Positions 44,847-53,944 of a DNA stretch of 64,000 nt are shown piece after piece (positions within the stretch are counted from its first letter, which is position 1; the number at the start of each line of letters is the position of its first letter). The stretch comes from Gardnerella vaginalis (lineage in GTDB: Bacteria > Actinomycetota > Actinomycetes > Actinomycetales > Bifidobacteriaceae). Location: positions 2,712 through 66,711 of the forward strand of contig NZ_KQ956802.1 of assembly GCF_001546455.1 (NCBI RefSeq). Direction: 5' to 3'. The position numbers were made by a program, and so were the translations under genes. Below the pieces are notes generated by a model. The model did not search any database. It had not been told where the DNA came from and saw only the letters and a program-made list of their open reading frames with translations.

Positions 44847-44920
44847 GCGCCAGTAGCCCAACGGATTAGAGCATCTGACTACGGATCAGAAGGTTGCAGG
44901 TTCGAATCCTGTCTGGCGCA
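44847..44920 (+). tRNA. tRNA-Arg (anticodon ACG)
   Basis: A 74-nt cloverleaf: acceptor GCGCCAG / CTGGCGC with discriminator A, D arm, anticodon stem TCTGA/TCAGA around loop CTACGGA (anticodon ACG), and T arm GCAGG-TTCGAAT-CCTGT. The CCA end is not encoded. It reads CGU and, with A34 turned to inosine, CGC and CGA codons. It is the last core feature before the accessory island. Confidence 0.95.
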
Positions 44921-44927
44921 CGATATA

Positions 44928-44953
44928 CGCGGTTTTTGCCGCGTTTTTTTTTT
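44928..44953 (+). terminator. Terminator of the tRNA gene
   Basis: Stem CGCGG (44928-44932) / CCGCG (44939-44943), loop TTTTTG, followed by ten T. Confidence 0.85.
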
Positions 44954-45458
44954 ATGCTGCTTAATAACAGAGAGTTTTCCTTGGTATTTCAACGAAAACT
45001 CGGTTTTTTTAGACACACTTCTTTGCTGATTACCCATAACGGGTACTATCCTGCCTGTTTTCATATTACTCGGTGTTTTCAACCGCCCTATGAAATTTCT
45101 TGAAAAATTTTTGTCGATAGGCAAAACTCCTTTCAGCGAAATCTCTCATTTTTGAAATTGGCAATAAAAATGCGCCCTCGATTTTTTGAAAAACGAGAGC
45201 GCAGCACTTGTGCAACTATTCGATTGTGATTGAGGACGGAGGGTTAAGCCGTCGCTTATTCAAGTTGAAAATATTTTCTGAACATTTTTCCAAACCTCCT
45301 TATTTTGTTCGTATGAGCGAGTACAATATGCAGCGATATTTTATAAACAGACGAAGCCTATGTCTGCGTAAAAGCAGTTTGTTCCGCTAATCCCCTAGTC
45401 AATATAAAAGTGTGTTTTTGAAAGGTTAGCGGTACGCGGAATAATTGGGAGGGGTACG
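44954..45458. other. Left edge of the accessory island, no gene seen
   Basis: No supported gene lies in these 505 bp. A GC-rich hairpin GCGC-C-CTCG (45172-45180) / CGAG-A-GCGC (45194-45202) would act as a terminator on the minus strand, where a T-rich tail follows. Base composition shifts from Gardnerella-like to a more GC-balanced, Firmicutes-like style towards the end. No integrase and no copy of the tRNA-Arg 3' end is visible. Confidence 0.4.
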
Positions 45459-45674
45459 ATGAAATATTTATCCGTTGCGGAGACCGCTGAGAAATGGGGC
45501 ATCTGCCAACGGCGCATACAGACCTTGCTCAACGAAAAACGTATTGAGAGTGCGACGCGGATTGGTCGTACCTGGGCAATTCCCGACGATGCACAAAAGC
45601 CCGCCGATGCAAGAATTAAAAGCGGCAAGTATATCAAGACCTCTGAAAAACCAAAAGAGTCGCAGGAGAAATAG
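45459..45674 (+). CDS. Small helix-turn-helix protein (excisionase/MerR-like)
   Basis: A 71-residue DNA-binding protein: YLSVAETAEKWGICQRRIQT, then LLNEKRIESATRIGRTWAIP, the winged HTH pattern of small MerR/excisionase-like regulators common in Firmicutes accessory loci. Basic C-terminal tail. GGGAGGGG lies 5 nt before the ATG. As first gene of the island operon it may control the restriction-modification and Hachiman-like genes downstream. GC content is higher than in the host core, suggesting transfer. Confidence 0.75.
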   Translation: MKYLSVAETAEKWGICQRRIQTLLNEKRIESATRIGRTWAIPDDAQKPADARIKSGKYIKTSEKPKESQEK

Positions 45675-45855
45675 CCGCGACTCTAATTCGATATGATGAT
45701 ACCAATTTATCCGCAAGTGTGCCAATGTCCGCACTACCCCCCTGGTTACAACTCGCCCCAGATGGTATGTACGACGGACAACAAAAGCCGGTGCCGATGC
45801 GTTTACCAATGTGTGAATTGCTGCGCCAATAGAAAAAATAGGAGGCACAAACACG

Positions 45856-47673
45856 ATGAGCACCAACATCTCAAAACAAAAGCGTGATGACCTGATTGCA
45901 AAAATCGGTCAGATACGCACTTTCATATCTGCCGCCCCGCAGGACGAAAACACGGGCAATCTGCTGACCTACCTTTCCGAGTTGGAGAAAGATGTTAATG
46001 GTAAAAAGTATGGTCTTGTGTTTGAAGAACACCGCGAGGAAATTGACGATGTGCTGGATACGCATACGCCTGTGCTGACCGAGGACAAAAGCCTTTTCAT
46101 CGACAACGGCGGTCAAATGAATTTTCTCATTGAGGGGGATAATCTCGCTTCTTTGAAACTATTGGAGAAAACGCACAAGGGCAAGATTGACCTTATCTAC
46201 ATAGATCCACCTTATAACACCGGAAACCAAGATTTTATTTATGATGACACGTATCTTTCAGCTACCGATGGATACCAACATAGTAAGTGGATTTCGTTTA
46301 TTACTGAAAGACTTAAAATTGCGAAAAAGTTTCTTGCGCAAGATGGTGTTATTGCAATTAGTATTGGATACCAAGAGGTACATAACCTCATGTTGATGTG
46401 CCAAGAAATGTTCTACGAAAAGAATGTTACTTGCGTAACGGTTCAAACATCGGGTGGAAAGCCAAACGGTGGTTTTAATATTACATACGAATTTATTGTA
46501 TTTATTACCCCAAATGATTTTTCTCCCAATGCGAGCGAATCTGCAATGAACGAATATGCGTCACCTTACCACGGAATGAATTTAGCGACATTCGACCAAG
46601 TACAGAGACCGGGACAAGCCTATCCGATATTTGTTGATAAGGATGGAGTTTTTTTAGGATGCGGAAAATCCCTTGCCGAAAGGGTAAAGGCAGGAGAATA
46701 TAACGGCGAATTGCAAGATTTCATATATGACTATTCGGAGGCGCCTGAAGGCGCGTATGCTATTTGGCCTGTTACACGAAAAGGTGTGCCTTGTGTATGG
46801 CGTTTAATTCCGTCCCGTCTTGCGAAAGATTGGGAAAAAGGTTACATCAAAATTGTACCTCAAAATCCTGGCAAGACAAAAAATTTATTTACAGTTCAGT
46901 ATCTTTCCGATGGTGTAATTAAAAAAATCAAAAGTGGTGAATTGGAAACACATAGATTATCCGAGGATAGCCGTATTCCTACTGTCAATGTTGATAATTA
47001 TCGAACTGCTGGAACAACTATTCAATCTATTTGGACGGAAAAAGCCTTTTATACTACTAACGGTGGCAATGAAATGGCTGATATTCTTGGTAGTAAAAAA
47101 GCATTTTCCTACCCAAAACCGCTTGACCTTGTATCAGAGGTAGTGCAACGCATATCCAAAGAAAATTCAACCATTCTTGATTTTTTTGCTGGCAGCGGCA
47201 CAACGGGACATGCCGTTATGAAGCTGAATGACGAAGATGGCGGAAACCGTCGTTTCATCCTATGCACCAACAATGAAAACAACATATGCCGTGATGTGAC
47301 CTACGAGCGTATCAAGCGCGTTATCGACAAAGAGGGGTACGCCGCGAGCCTGAAATATTACAAGGTGGATTACATTCCCATCTCAGAACGTCTTTATTAT
47401 GAGTATGCGGACGAGCTGCTCTGTCATATCCGCGAATTGGTGGAGCTTGAAAACGGCATCAATTTTGTCGGCAACGCGGAAATTGCAATTGTGCTGACCG
47501 AAGAAGAACTTGCCGTTTTTATGGCAAATATTGATGCTTACAGTAAATGCCGCAAGCTGTATATGGGACACGACCTCTTACCCGACGAGGAACAGGAAAA
47601 GTCCCTTGTCGAACACGACATAGAGATAAATATTATTCCCGATTACTATTATCGGGAGTTGCAGGAGGTGTAA
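45856..47673 (+). CDS. mod: Type III restriction-modification methyltransferase (Mod)
   Basis: A 605-residue N6-adenine DNA methyltransferase of the beta class: catalytic motif DPPYNTG (about 116-122) comes first and the SAM-binding motif DFFAGSGTTGHAVM (about 442-455) late, with the target-recognition domain between. It protects host DNA and supplies specificity to Res. AGGAGG precedes the ATG. Base composition is uneven: the centre (about 46240-47130, the recognition domain) is clearly richer in AT than the two ends, a mosaic typical of recognition-domain exchange. Res starts on the base after its stop. Confidence 0.92.
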   Translation: MSTNISKQKRDDLIAKIGQIRTFISAAPQDENTGNLLTYLSELEKDVNGKKYGLVFEEHREEIDDVLDTHTPVLTEDKSLFIDNGGQMNFLIEGDNLASLKLLEKTHKGKIDLIYIDPPYNTGNQDFIYDDTYLSATDGYQHSKWISFITERLKIAKKFLAQDGVIAISIGYQEVHNLMLMCQEMFYEKNVTCVTVQTSGGKPNGGFNITYEFIVFITPNDFSPNASESAMNEYASPYHGMNLATFDQVQRPGQAYPIFVDKDGVFLGCGKSLAERVKAGEYNGELQDFIYDYSEAPEGAYAIWPVTRKGVPCVWRLIPSRLAKDWEKGYIKIVPQNPGKTKNLFTVQYLSDGVIKKIKSGELETHRLSEDSRIPTVNVDNYRTAGTTIQSIWTEKAFYTTNGGNEMADILGSKKAFSYPKPLDLVSEVVQRISKENSTILDFFAGSGTTGHAVMKLNDEDGGNRRFILCTNNENNICRDVTYERIKRVIDKEGYAASLKYYKVDYIPISERLYYEYADELLCHIRELVELENGINFVGNAEIAIVLTEEELAVFMANIDAYSKCRKLYMGHDLLPDEEQEKSLVEHDIEINIIPDYYYRELQEV

Positions 47674-49863
47674 ATGATGGAACTAAAAATGTTTCAAAAA
47701 ACGGCTGTAAAGTGTTTGTTTGAGGCGATGGATACCTCTGCCAGGGACATCATCTTAAAAAGTCCCACGGGCAGCGGAAAGACCATCATTCTCACCTACT
47801 TTATGCACCAATACACGCAGAGCTATCCGAAAACCGTGTTTGTGTGGCTCACACCAGGCAAGGGTAACCTTGAAGAACAGAGCAAGGCGAAAATGGACAA
47901 GTATATCCACGCCGCGCAAACCAAGCTTCTTGCCGATGTGATGGCGGCGGGATTTGAGGAAAACGATTGCTGTTTCATCAACTGGGAGAAGCTGACGAAA
48001 AAAGGCAATAACGCCCTCAAAGACAGCGAACGCACCAATTTCATTGAGCATATCGAACATGCTTTGAATGACGGCTTGCGCTTTGTGGTTATCGTGGACG
48101 AGAGCCATCAGAATAACACGGTCAAAGCGGATGAGATTATTCAGTATTTCCATACGAATAAAATTATCCGTTGCTCTGCTACGCCGAAGGGCATAAAAAA
48201 TGCGGAGATTATTGAAATCCCCGAAGAAGATGTAATTGCAGAAGGTCTGATAAAGAAAATGCTCATTATCAATGAAGATTTTCCGCAGAGCATAGAAACC
48301 ACCGACCAGAACGCCTATCTGCTTGAAATGGCACTTGCCAAGCAGCGCGCGCTACGTTCCGCTTTCCTTGCGGCAGATAAAGACATCAATCCGCTGATTG
48401 TGGTGCAAATACCGAATAAGTCCGAGAAAATGCAGGATGATATTGAGCGTTATTTTGACACACAAGGTATCACCTATGAAAATCAGCAGTTGGCGGTGTG
48501 GCTCTCCGATATGCACGAAAACCTGGAGGGCATCGACGAGCCGAACGCAAATTCCGTTGCTGTTATCATCAAGCAAGCCGTCGCTACGGGTTGGGACTGT
48601 CCGAGAGCCTATATTCTGGTGAAGCTCCGCGACAACATGGACGAAACCTTTGAAATACAGACTATCGGACGTATCCGCCGTATGCCCGAAGCGCATCACT
48701 ACGGAAGCGATTTGCTGGATAGCTGTTACCTCTATACCTTTGACGAAAAGTTTACGCAGGGTGTGAAAATGAGCCTGGGCAAGGGCGCGTTGGAGGCGGC
48801 TACGCTGTTTCTCAAAAACGAATACAAAGAAATCACGCTGACCAGTGAACAGCGGACGATGGTTACGAATACCCGCAATCCGCAGACTGCGCTGCTTGCT
48901 GTTGCCAAATACTTTGAGAAAGAGTTTAAGACGGGCGGCAATAAAGCGGAAAATCTGACGCGCTTACAGACGGCGGGCTTCGTGTTTGTAGACGGCATTT
49001 TGCGCCATACATATTCGGGCGAAACAGCAACCCTCGATTTCAATGCCTGTGATATGAACACCGTAACCATTGAGGAAAAGCTGAACACCCACCAACACGG
49101 ACACTTGTATCACAACTGTATCGGTAGAATCGGTATGGAAATTGGTATGGAATATAATTATATGAATACCATTATCCGCAAGCTGTTTGATAAGAATTTC
49201 AAGTATGCGCGTAAAATTCTTACTTTAGAGCCAAGAGAGGTTTACATCTTTGTCATTAACAATGCAGACCGTTTGAAGCACATCGTGCGCGAAGCAATGG
49301 CGGCGGAGTTGGCGCAGCTTCAGTTGGATATAAAGACGGTATCTAAAGTGCAGTTCCGTATTCCGCAGAGTTGTCTGTTTACCTATGACGGAACGGCGAA
49401 AACACAGGTGGAAATGAAAAAGAACGTGTATAGCGGCTATCTTTCCTCTGCCGAGGTTCGTTCTTCTTCGGAGCGCAAGTTTGAAAAATACTGCGAACAC
49501 GATGACAGTGTGGATTGGATATATAAGAACGGCGACAAGGGTAACGAATACCTTTCCATCGTTTACGCTGATAACTCCGAAAAGCAGAAGAATTTCTATC
49601 CCGACTACATTATTTCCGTTCGCGGTAAGATTTGGATTATCGAAACCAAGGGCGGTTTTGATCGTTCCGGCAACAGCCAGGATATTGATATTTTCACGCC
49701 GAAGAAGTTTAAGGTGCTGAAAGATTATCTTGAACGCTATGAGCTGAACGGAGGCATCGTACGCTACGATGAAAAGAGCGAGGAATTGTGTATCTGTATG
49801 GATACCTATTCCGATGACATCGGCAGTGACAGTTGGAAAATTCTATCTGATGTTTTAATGTAA
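47674..49863 (+). CDS. res: Type III restriction enzyme (Res)
   Basis: A 729-residue SF2 helicase-nuclease. Walker A SPTGSGKT (about 30-37), Walker B VDESHQN (about 141), motif III SATPKG and motif VI QTIGRIRRMPEA form the motor; the C-terminal PD-(D/E)xK endonuclease reads FYPDYIISVRGKIWIIETKGG (PD about 645, ETK about 657). With Mod it cuts unmodified DNA after meeting oppositely oriented sites. Start ATGATG right after the mod stop, with GGAGG just before. Complete active sites suggest a working system. Confidence 0.92.
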   Translation: MMELKMFQKTAVKCLFEAMDTSARDIILKSPTGSGKTIILTYFMHQYTQSYPKTVFVWLTPGKGNLEEQSKAKMDKYIHAAQTKLLADVMAAGFEENDCCFINWEKLTKKGNNALKDSERTNFIEHIEHALNDGLRFVVIVDESHQNNTVKADEIIQYFHTNKIIRCSATPKGIKNAEIIEIPEEDVIAEGLIKKMLIINEDFPQSIETTDQNAYLLEMALAKQRALRSAFLAADKDINPLIVVQIPNKSEKMQDDIERYFDTQGITYENQQLAVWLSDMHENLEGIDEPNANSVAVIIKQAVATGWDCPRAYILVKLRDNMDETFEIQTIGRIRRMPEAHHYGSDLLDSCYLYTFDEKFTQGVKMSLGKGALEAATLFLKNEYKEITLTSEQRTMVTNTRNPQTALLAVAKYFEKEFKTGGNKAENLTRLQTAGFVFVDGILRHTYSGETATLDFNACDMNTVTIEEKLNTHQHGHLYHNCIGRIGMEIGMEYNYMNTIIRKLFDKNFKYARKILTLEPREVYIFVINNADRLKHIVREAMAAELAQLQLDIKTVSKVQFRIPQSCLFTYDGTAKTQVEMKKNVYSGYLSSAEVRSSSERKFEKYCEHDDSVDWIYKNGDKGNEYLSIVYADNSEKQKNFYPDYIISVRGKIWIIETKGGFDRSGNSQDIDIFTPKKFKVLKDYLERYELNGGIVRYDEKSEELCICMDTYSDDIGSDSWKILSDVLM

Positions 49864-49880
49864 GAAAAGAGGTATTTGGG

Positions 49881-50570
49881 GTGAAGGTAATAGAGCATCG
49901 ACAAGTAAATACAAATGGAACAGCTAAAGTGCAGTTTTTGCGTATTGACCCCGAAGATTTATCTGCAACTTTGTCAGATATTTTGACCGCTTTAATGAAT
50001 TTGTCGTGGCTTAGCAAATTCGATGAAGATTACGAAATTGCAGCCTTTGCCTCAAGAGCCAATAAAACTATAAAGGTCATTAAGGAGAAATTCTCTAAAT
50101 CCATAGACGATAAAATTTCCAAGGATGCCGGCGAGTATGTTGTATCCGAATTAGCGAGAGAGGCAATCGTAAACGAACTTCATTACTTGGATATACCTTT
50201 GTCAGAGTTACTTGGAAAGAAAAAGTCCGGAAATCCGGGATTCGATTTTCATAGCCAAAATATTTATACAAATACAGTCATATTTGGTGAATCAAAGTAT
50301 GTTGCGACAACAACTGCGTATTCCAGTGCTTTGCCACAGATGGTAGATTTCATTAAAAAGGGTAAGGACATTGAAGATTTGCCCGAATTAAAACCTTTTT
50401 GTTCAGACGCAGCACTTAATAGAGCTTATAGCGGAAGCAAGGGTTTTGCTGCGGCTTTTTCTGCCAAAAGTACAAAATCGGATAGTATTATCAATAACAT
50501 TATGGGTCGTTCAGATTTCCAATCACTACTTTTATTTGAGGAAGTATTATTAGTGGCAGTGAATCTATGA
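49881..50570 (+). CDS. hamA: HamA-like nuclease (DUF1837), Hachiman defence
   Basis: A 229-residue protein fitting the DUF1837/HamA nuclease of the Hachiman anti-phage system. The segment DAGEYVVSELAREAIVNELH, then GKKKSGNPGFDFHS and VIFGESKYVATT, shows a PD-(D/E)xK-type core: Asp in GFDF (about 122) and Glu/Lys in GESK (about 137-139). HamA is held inactive by HamB and degrades DNA when released. Start GTG 49881 with AGAGG upstream, 17 bp after res. Its stop overlaps the next start by 4 nt (ATGA). The AT-rich composition differs from the res gene, so the pair was joined to the operon separately. Confidence 0.75.
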   Translation: MKVIEHRQVNTNGTAKVQFLRIDPEDLSATLSDILTALMNLSWLSKFDEDYEIAAFASRANKTIKVIKEKFSKSIDDKISKDAGEYVVSELAREAIVNELHYLDIPLSELLGKKKSGNPGFDFHSQNIYTNTVIFGESKYVATTTAYSSALPQMVDFIKKGKDIEDLPELKPFCSDAALNRAYSGSKGFAAAFSAKSTKSDSIINNIMGRSDFQSLLLFEEVLLVAVNL

Positions 50571-52870
50571 ATAGTATTTTAGAAAATGGGAAGTTGATAA
50601 GTCGAATTAAAGACGGGGTAAATTTGCCCGAAATAGCAAGCTATGCTCTTGAATGCTTATATCGAGATGGACCAGTAGATACAGTGGTTCTTGAAATTGT
50701 TTCGTATCTAAAAATATTTCAACCTGCATTCTTTGCTACCATTGAAAATGACGTGATAGAAATAATGGGGTTGTTCTATAAATCGCCCACACCAGAAACA
50801 CTTCAAGGTGTAGTGTTTGATATATATTCTCAACAAATCAAAGAACGCTGGGGTAATAATTATACTCCAATGCAGGCGGATATTCTAAAACAAATCAACT
50901 CAAAGCAATGTTTCAGCTTTTCTGCTCCGACAAGTACGGGAAAGTCGTTTGTGTTCCGCAATGTGATTATGAAATCGCAAAGAGATATTGTTGTAGTTGT
51001 TCCTTCGAGAGCACTAATAAACGAATATCATGACCGTGTATGCAGCACCTTAGATGTCAAAGAAGTGAATGTCTTAACATTTGTTGAGCGCATCAATACT
51101 AAGCATGCAAAAAGAAATGTGTTTATTCTTACTCCTGAGCGTGCTCGCGAATTGTTTAAGAACAAGTCTTGGCTGGATGTTGAATACATACTTTTTGATG
51201 AAGCCCAGTTAAGTGATGAAAAATCAACACGGGGAATATACTTTGACGGTATCGTTCGACGTGCATTGAAAGTTTTTCCAAATGCGAAATTTATATTTGC
51301 CCATCCTTTTATATCAAACCCGCAGGCACAGTTAAAAAAGAATAATATTGGGCTGGATGAATCAACATTTTCGAGACAGTACAAGCAAAAAAATGTTGGA
51401 CAGATATTTTATACTCATAATCCTAATTCGGGAGAATTTTGTCATTTCGGAACAAACAATAGAATATTTGGGGAACGTAAAATATTATCTTCTTATGATC
51501 CCATTGAACAGTCGCTAAGGAATGGCGGTAGCGTTCTGATATACGCTGCGAAAACACAGATTCTTAACAAAAAAATATTTCAACGCTTCAATAAATATTT
51601 TGAGTTCTGCCCCACAATTACAAATCCAGAGGCATTAGAGCTAATCGAAAGTCTCCGTGAATACATTGGAGCATCAAAAAACGATGTGAATTACTATAAT
51701 TCCGACATGATTGATAACCTCATGCGCGGAATTGTATCCCATCATGGCTCAATCCCTCTTACTGCTAGACTCATTCTTGAGCATTTTACTCAAAGAGGGT
51801 TCTGCAAATTATGTTTTGCTACCTCCACATTGGAGCAGGGGATAAATATGCCCTTTGATGTAGTTTATATCGACAGATTTGAGTCCTCAAAATCTTTGTC
51901 TGTAAAAAATCTTATTGGTCGTGCAGGGCGCTCGACCACGAGTAAGCAATTTGACATAGGTAGCGTCATAGTTCACACCTCTGCTATGACATCATTGCGT
52001 AAAACACTTCTAAAAAACGAACCTATTTCAGAGATATCTCATTTGGATATTAAAAATGACCAAATTGATGAAACCTACCAGGAGTTTAAGGACGCAATTG
52101 TTAATGAGACATTTAATGATGAGTATAATCTGACCGAAAAAGATGTTGAAAAAATTAAAGCGGAAGAAATCAAATTAGTGATACCAACATTGTTAGATAT
52201 ACTGTTTATTGATGAAAACATTATTACTACCGAAGAAATTACTCCAGAGGTCAAAGACCTGTTTCATAAACTTTACGAGTCCTATCTCGGACGTCCTTTA
52301 GTTGAATCAGAGAAAAATGTACTGAATGAAGCAATTAGAATCATACTCTGGAAAGTGACCGGCAGAACTTTTAGAAATATTTGTCAGATTAGATACGCAC
52401 GAGTTGCACAAGTGAATGAACGCAGGAAACATCCTGAACGTATTGAATCTATATACGCCAAATATATGGTTGGCTATAATGAAATACCCAATAAGAATCT
52501 GTCCAATTACCCTAAAATACCAAATACAATCCTTGCAAAAAATGTGGATTACGATACGGTTGTATTTGATACTTATGATTTTTTGGATAAAATGATTGGC
52601 TTCAAGTTGAGTGACATTTACTATGCAGTTTTTCATGAATACTATTTGGATACAAATGATGAGCGCTCCCAGAAAATGGCGAATTATATTAAGTTCGGAA
52701 CAGCTGATGCAACAGAGATTTGGATGCTAAAATATGGATTTGACTTTGAAGATATTGAGTGGCTGAAGCCATATGTAAAATCCATTGGGGAAGAAGAAAT
52801 TTGCTTTCATAGTTCTATTGCAGAACTGAATAATGAGCAGAAAAGACTTATAGAAAAGTTTCTCTACTAA
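50567..52870 (+). CDS. hamB: HamB-like SF2 helicase, Hachiman defence
   Basis: A 767-residue DEAD/DEAH-type helicase of the Ski2/Hel308-like style. Walker A APTSTGKSFVF (about 121), motif Ia VVVVPSRALINEY, DEAQ in YILFDEAQLSDE (about 211), HHGSIPLTARL, FATSTLEQGINMP, and motif VI NLIGRAGRSTTSKQ (about 451). HamB scans DNA and holds or frees HamA. Translationally coupled to hamA by ATGA. Somewhat shorter than some described HamB proteins; the pairing with a DUF1837 protein is the main argument. Nothing but short AT-rich sequence follows for 175 bp. Confidence 0.75.
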   Translation: MNSILENGKLISRIKDGVNLPEIASYALECLYRDGPVDTVVLEIVSYLKIFQPAFFATIENDVIEIMGLFYKSPTPETLQGVVFDIYSQQIKERWGNNYTPMQADILKQINSKQCFSFSAPTSTGKSFVFRNVIMKSQRDIVVVVPSRALINEYHDRVCSTLDVKEVNVLTFVERINTKHAKRNVFILTPERARELFKNKSWLDVEYILFDEAQLSDEKSTRGIYFDGIVRRALKVFPNAKFIFAHPFISNPQAQLKKNNIGLDESTFSRQYKQKNVGQIFYTHNPNSGEFCHFGTNNRIFGERKILSSYDPIEQSLRNGGSVLIYAAKTQILNKKIFQRFNKYFEFCPTITNPEALELIESLREYIGASKNDVNYYNSDMIDNLMRGIVSHHGSIPLTARLILEHFTQRGFCKLCFATSTLEQGINMPFDVVYIDRFESSKSLSVKNLIGRAGRSTTSKQFDIGSVIVHTSAMTSLRKTLLKNEPISEISHLDIKNDQIDETYQEFKDAIVNETFNDEYNLTEKDVEKIKAEEIKLVIPTLLDILFIDENIITTEEITPEVKDLFHKLYESYLGRPLVESEKNVLNEAIRIILWKVTGRTFRNICQIRYARVAQVNERRKHPERIESIYAKYMVGYNEIPNKNLSNYPKIPNTILAKNVDYDTVVFDTYDFLDKMIGFKLSDIYYAVFHEYYLDTNDERSQKMANYIKFGTADATEIWMLKYGFDFEDIEWLKPYVKSIGEEEICFHSSIAELNNEQKRLIEKFLY

Positions 52871-53045
52871 AAACTTGGCAAAAGCATCAAACCGTTACCA
52901 ATGCATCAAAATGAGACAATAGGAATGTGGGTAAGTACTCCTTCGGGGTTATATGCCAAAAGCGTGTAAAGCTAATATGATAGATATTTTTTGAAATAGA
53001 ACTAGACAGATTAGCTTATTAATAATAACTCATATGCAAGCGCAA

Positions 53046-53088
53046 GTATCAAAACTATTTCCTTAACGCAACAATTTTGATACACTTG
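53046..53088 (+). repeat. 43-bp direct repeat with inverted arms, copy 1
   Basis: Begins GTATCAAAACTATTTCC and ends TTTTGATACACTTG. The arms GTATCAAAA and TTTTGATAC form an inverted repeat. An identical copy lies at 56735-56777 in the same direction. This copy ends 4 nt before the ATG of the HTH gene, so it covers its promoter. Confidence 0.9.
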
Positions 53089-53092
53089 TGTT

Positions 53093-53860
53093 ATGTCTAT
53101 TTTTGTGAATGATACTCTTCTTACGCGTGAGGAAGCTGCAGCCAAGCTAGCAGTTAGCACTCAAAGAGTTAGCGCATTATGCTCGAATCATTTACTAACA
53201 ACGTACACATTTGGAAGTAGGAAGATTTTAATTTCACTAGATTCTGTAAATCGTTATAAACAACAAAACTCTAAAAGTGGTAGAGCATATGCTCCGTCAT
53301 TAGCTTTTGCTGCATTGTTTATGCTTAGTGGTTACAAAGTTTCGTGGATTAATAGGCAGCAGAAGTATCGTATAGAAGCATATTTGCGTTCGATTAGCCC
53401 GCAAGAGCTGGTTAGTCGATCTAAAAATCGCGCAAAAACAATGGAGTATTGGTGTAGAAAATCGCGTTTAGCAGAACTTTCAAATCACTTGATACTTTCT
53501 GCTGCAACTGGGAATATGCACTCACAATTCCAACTTACACAAACTGACAAAATAGAAGGATACGTAAGCAGCATCAAACTAGGAGATTTAATAAATAAGT
53601 TTCATCTTAAAAATAGCGAAGATGGTGTAAGTAGTTCAATGGCCAACGTTAAACTTCGTGTTATTGAAGATTCTAAAGTTTTTGATTTTATTCTCCAAAA
53701 TATGTCTTTGCATATTACAGAATGCACAGAAGAAACGCTGGCAAAATCCTTTATGCCAATCGCAGTGTGTGCTGCAGATTTGGCTGAATCTGTTGATGTT
53801 CGCGAGCGACAAGCAGGATTAAACAAACTTGCGGAATTGCTTGCTAAATATAATCACTAA
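53093..53860 (+). CDS. HTH-domain antitoxin/regulator partnered with a nucleotidyltransferase
   Basis: A 255-residue protein with an N-terminal MerR/excisionase-type helix-turn-helix (TREEAAAKLAVSTQRVSALC, about 10-29, then a wing with RKILISLDSV) and an all-helical C-terminal part without known motif. It is followed by an AbiEii-like nucleotidyltransferase gene, so it fits the antitoxin of a type IV/MenAT-like pair; such antitoxins repress their operon. It starts 5 nt downstream of the 43-bp repeat, whose symmetric arms are a likely binding site. No ribosome site is visible, so the message may be leaderless. Confidence 0.65.
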   Translation: MSIFVNDTLLTREEAAAKLAVSTQRVSALCSNHLLTTYTFGSRKILISLDSVNRYKQQNSKSGRAYAPSLAFAALFMLSGYKVSWINRQQKYRIEAYLRSISPQELVSRSKNRAKTMEYWCRKSRLAELSNHLILSAATGNMHSQFQLTQTDKIEGYVSSIKLGDLINKFHLKNSEDGVSSSMANVKLRVIEDSKVFDFILQNMSLHITECTEETLAKSFMPIAVCAADLAESVDVRERQAGLNKLAELLAKYNH

Positions 53861-53944
53861 ATATAATCATGCAATAAAAGAATAAAAATTATGCCTTTTG
53901 CTAAAATTTAAAAATAATATTTGGGAGTTTTGAGAGGGGTTTTT

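Noticed and set aside
45693-45887. Cys-rich 64-codon ORF between the small HTH gene and mod
   Set aside because: No ribosome site and overlap with mod; another frame (ending ELLRQ near 45830) reads as well, so neither is supported.
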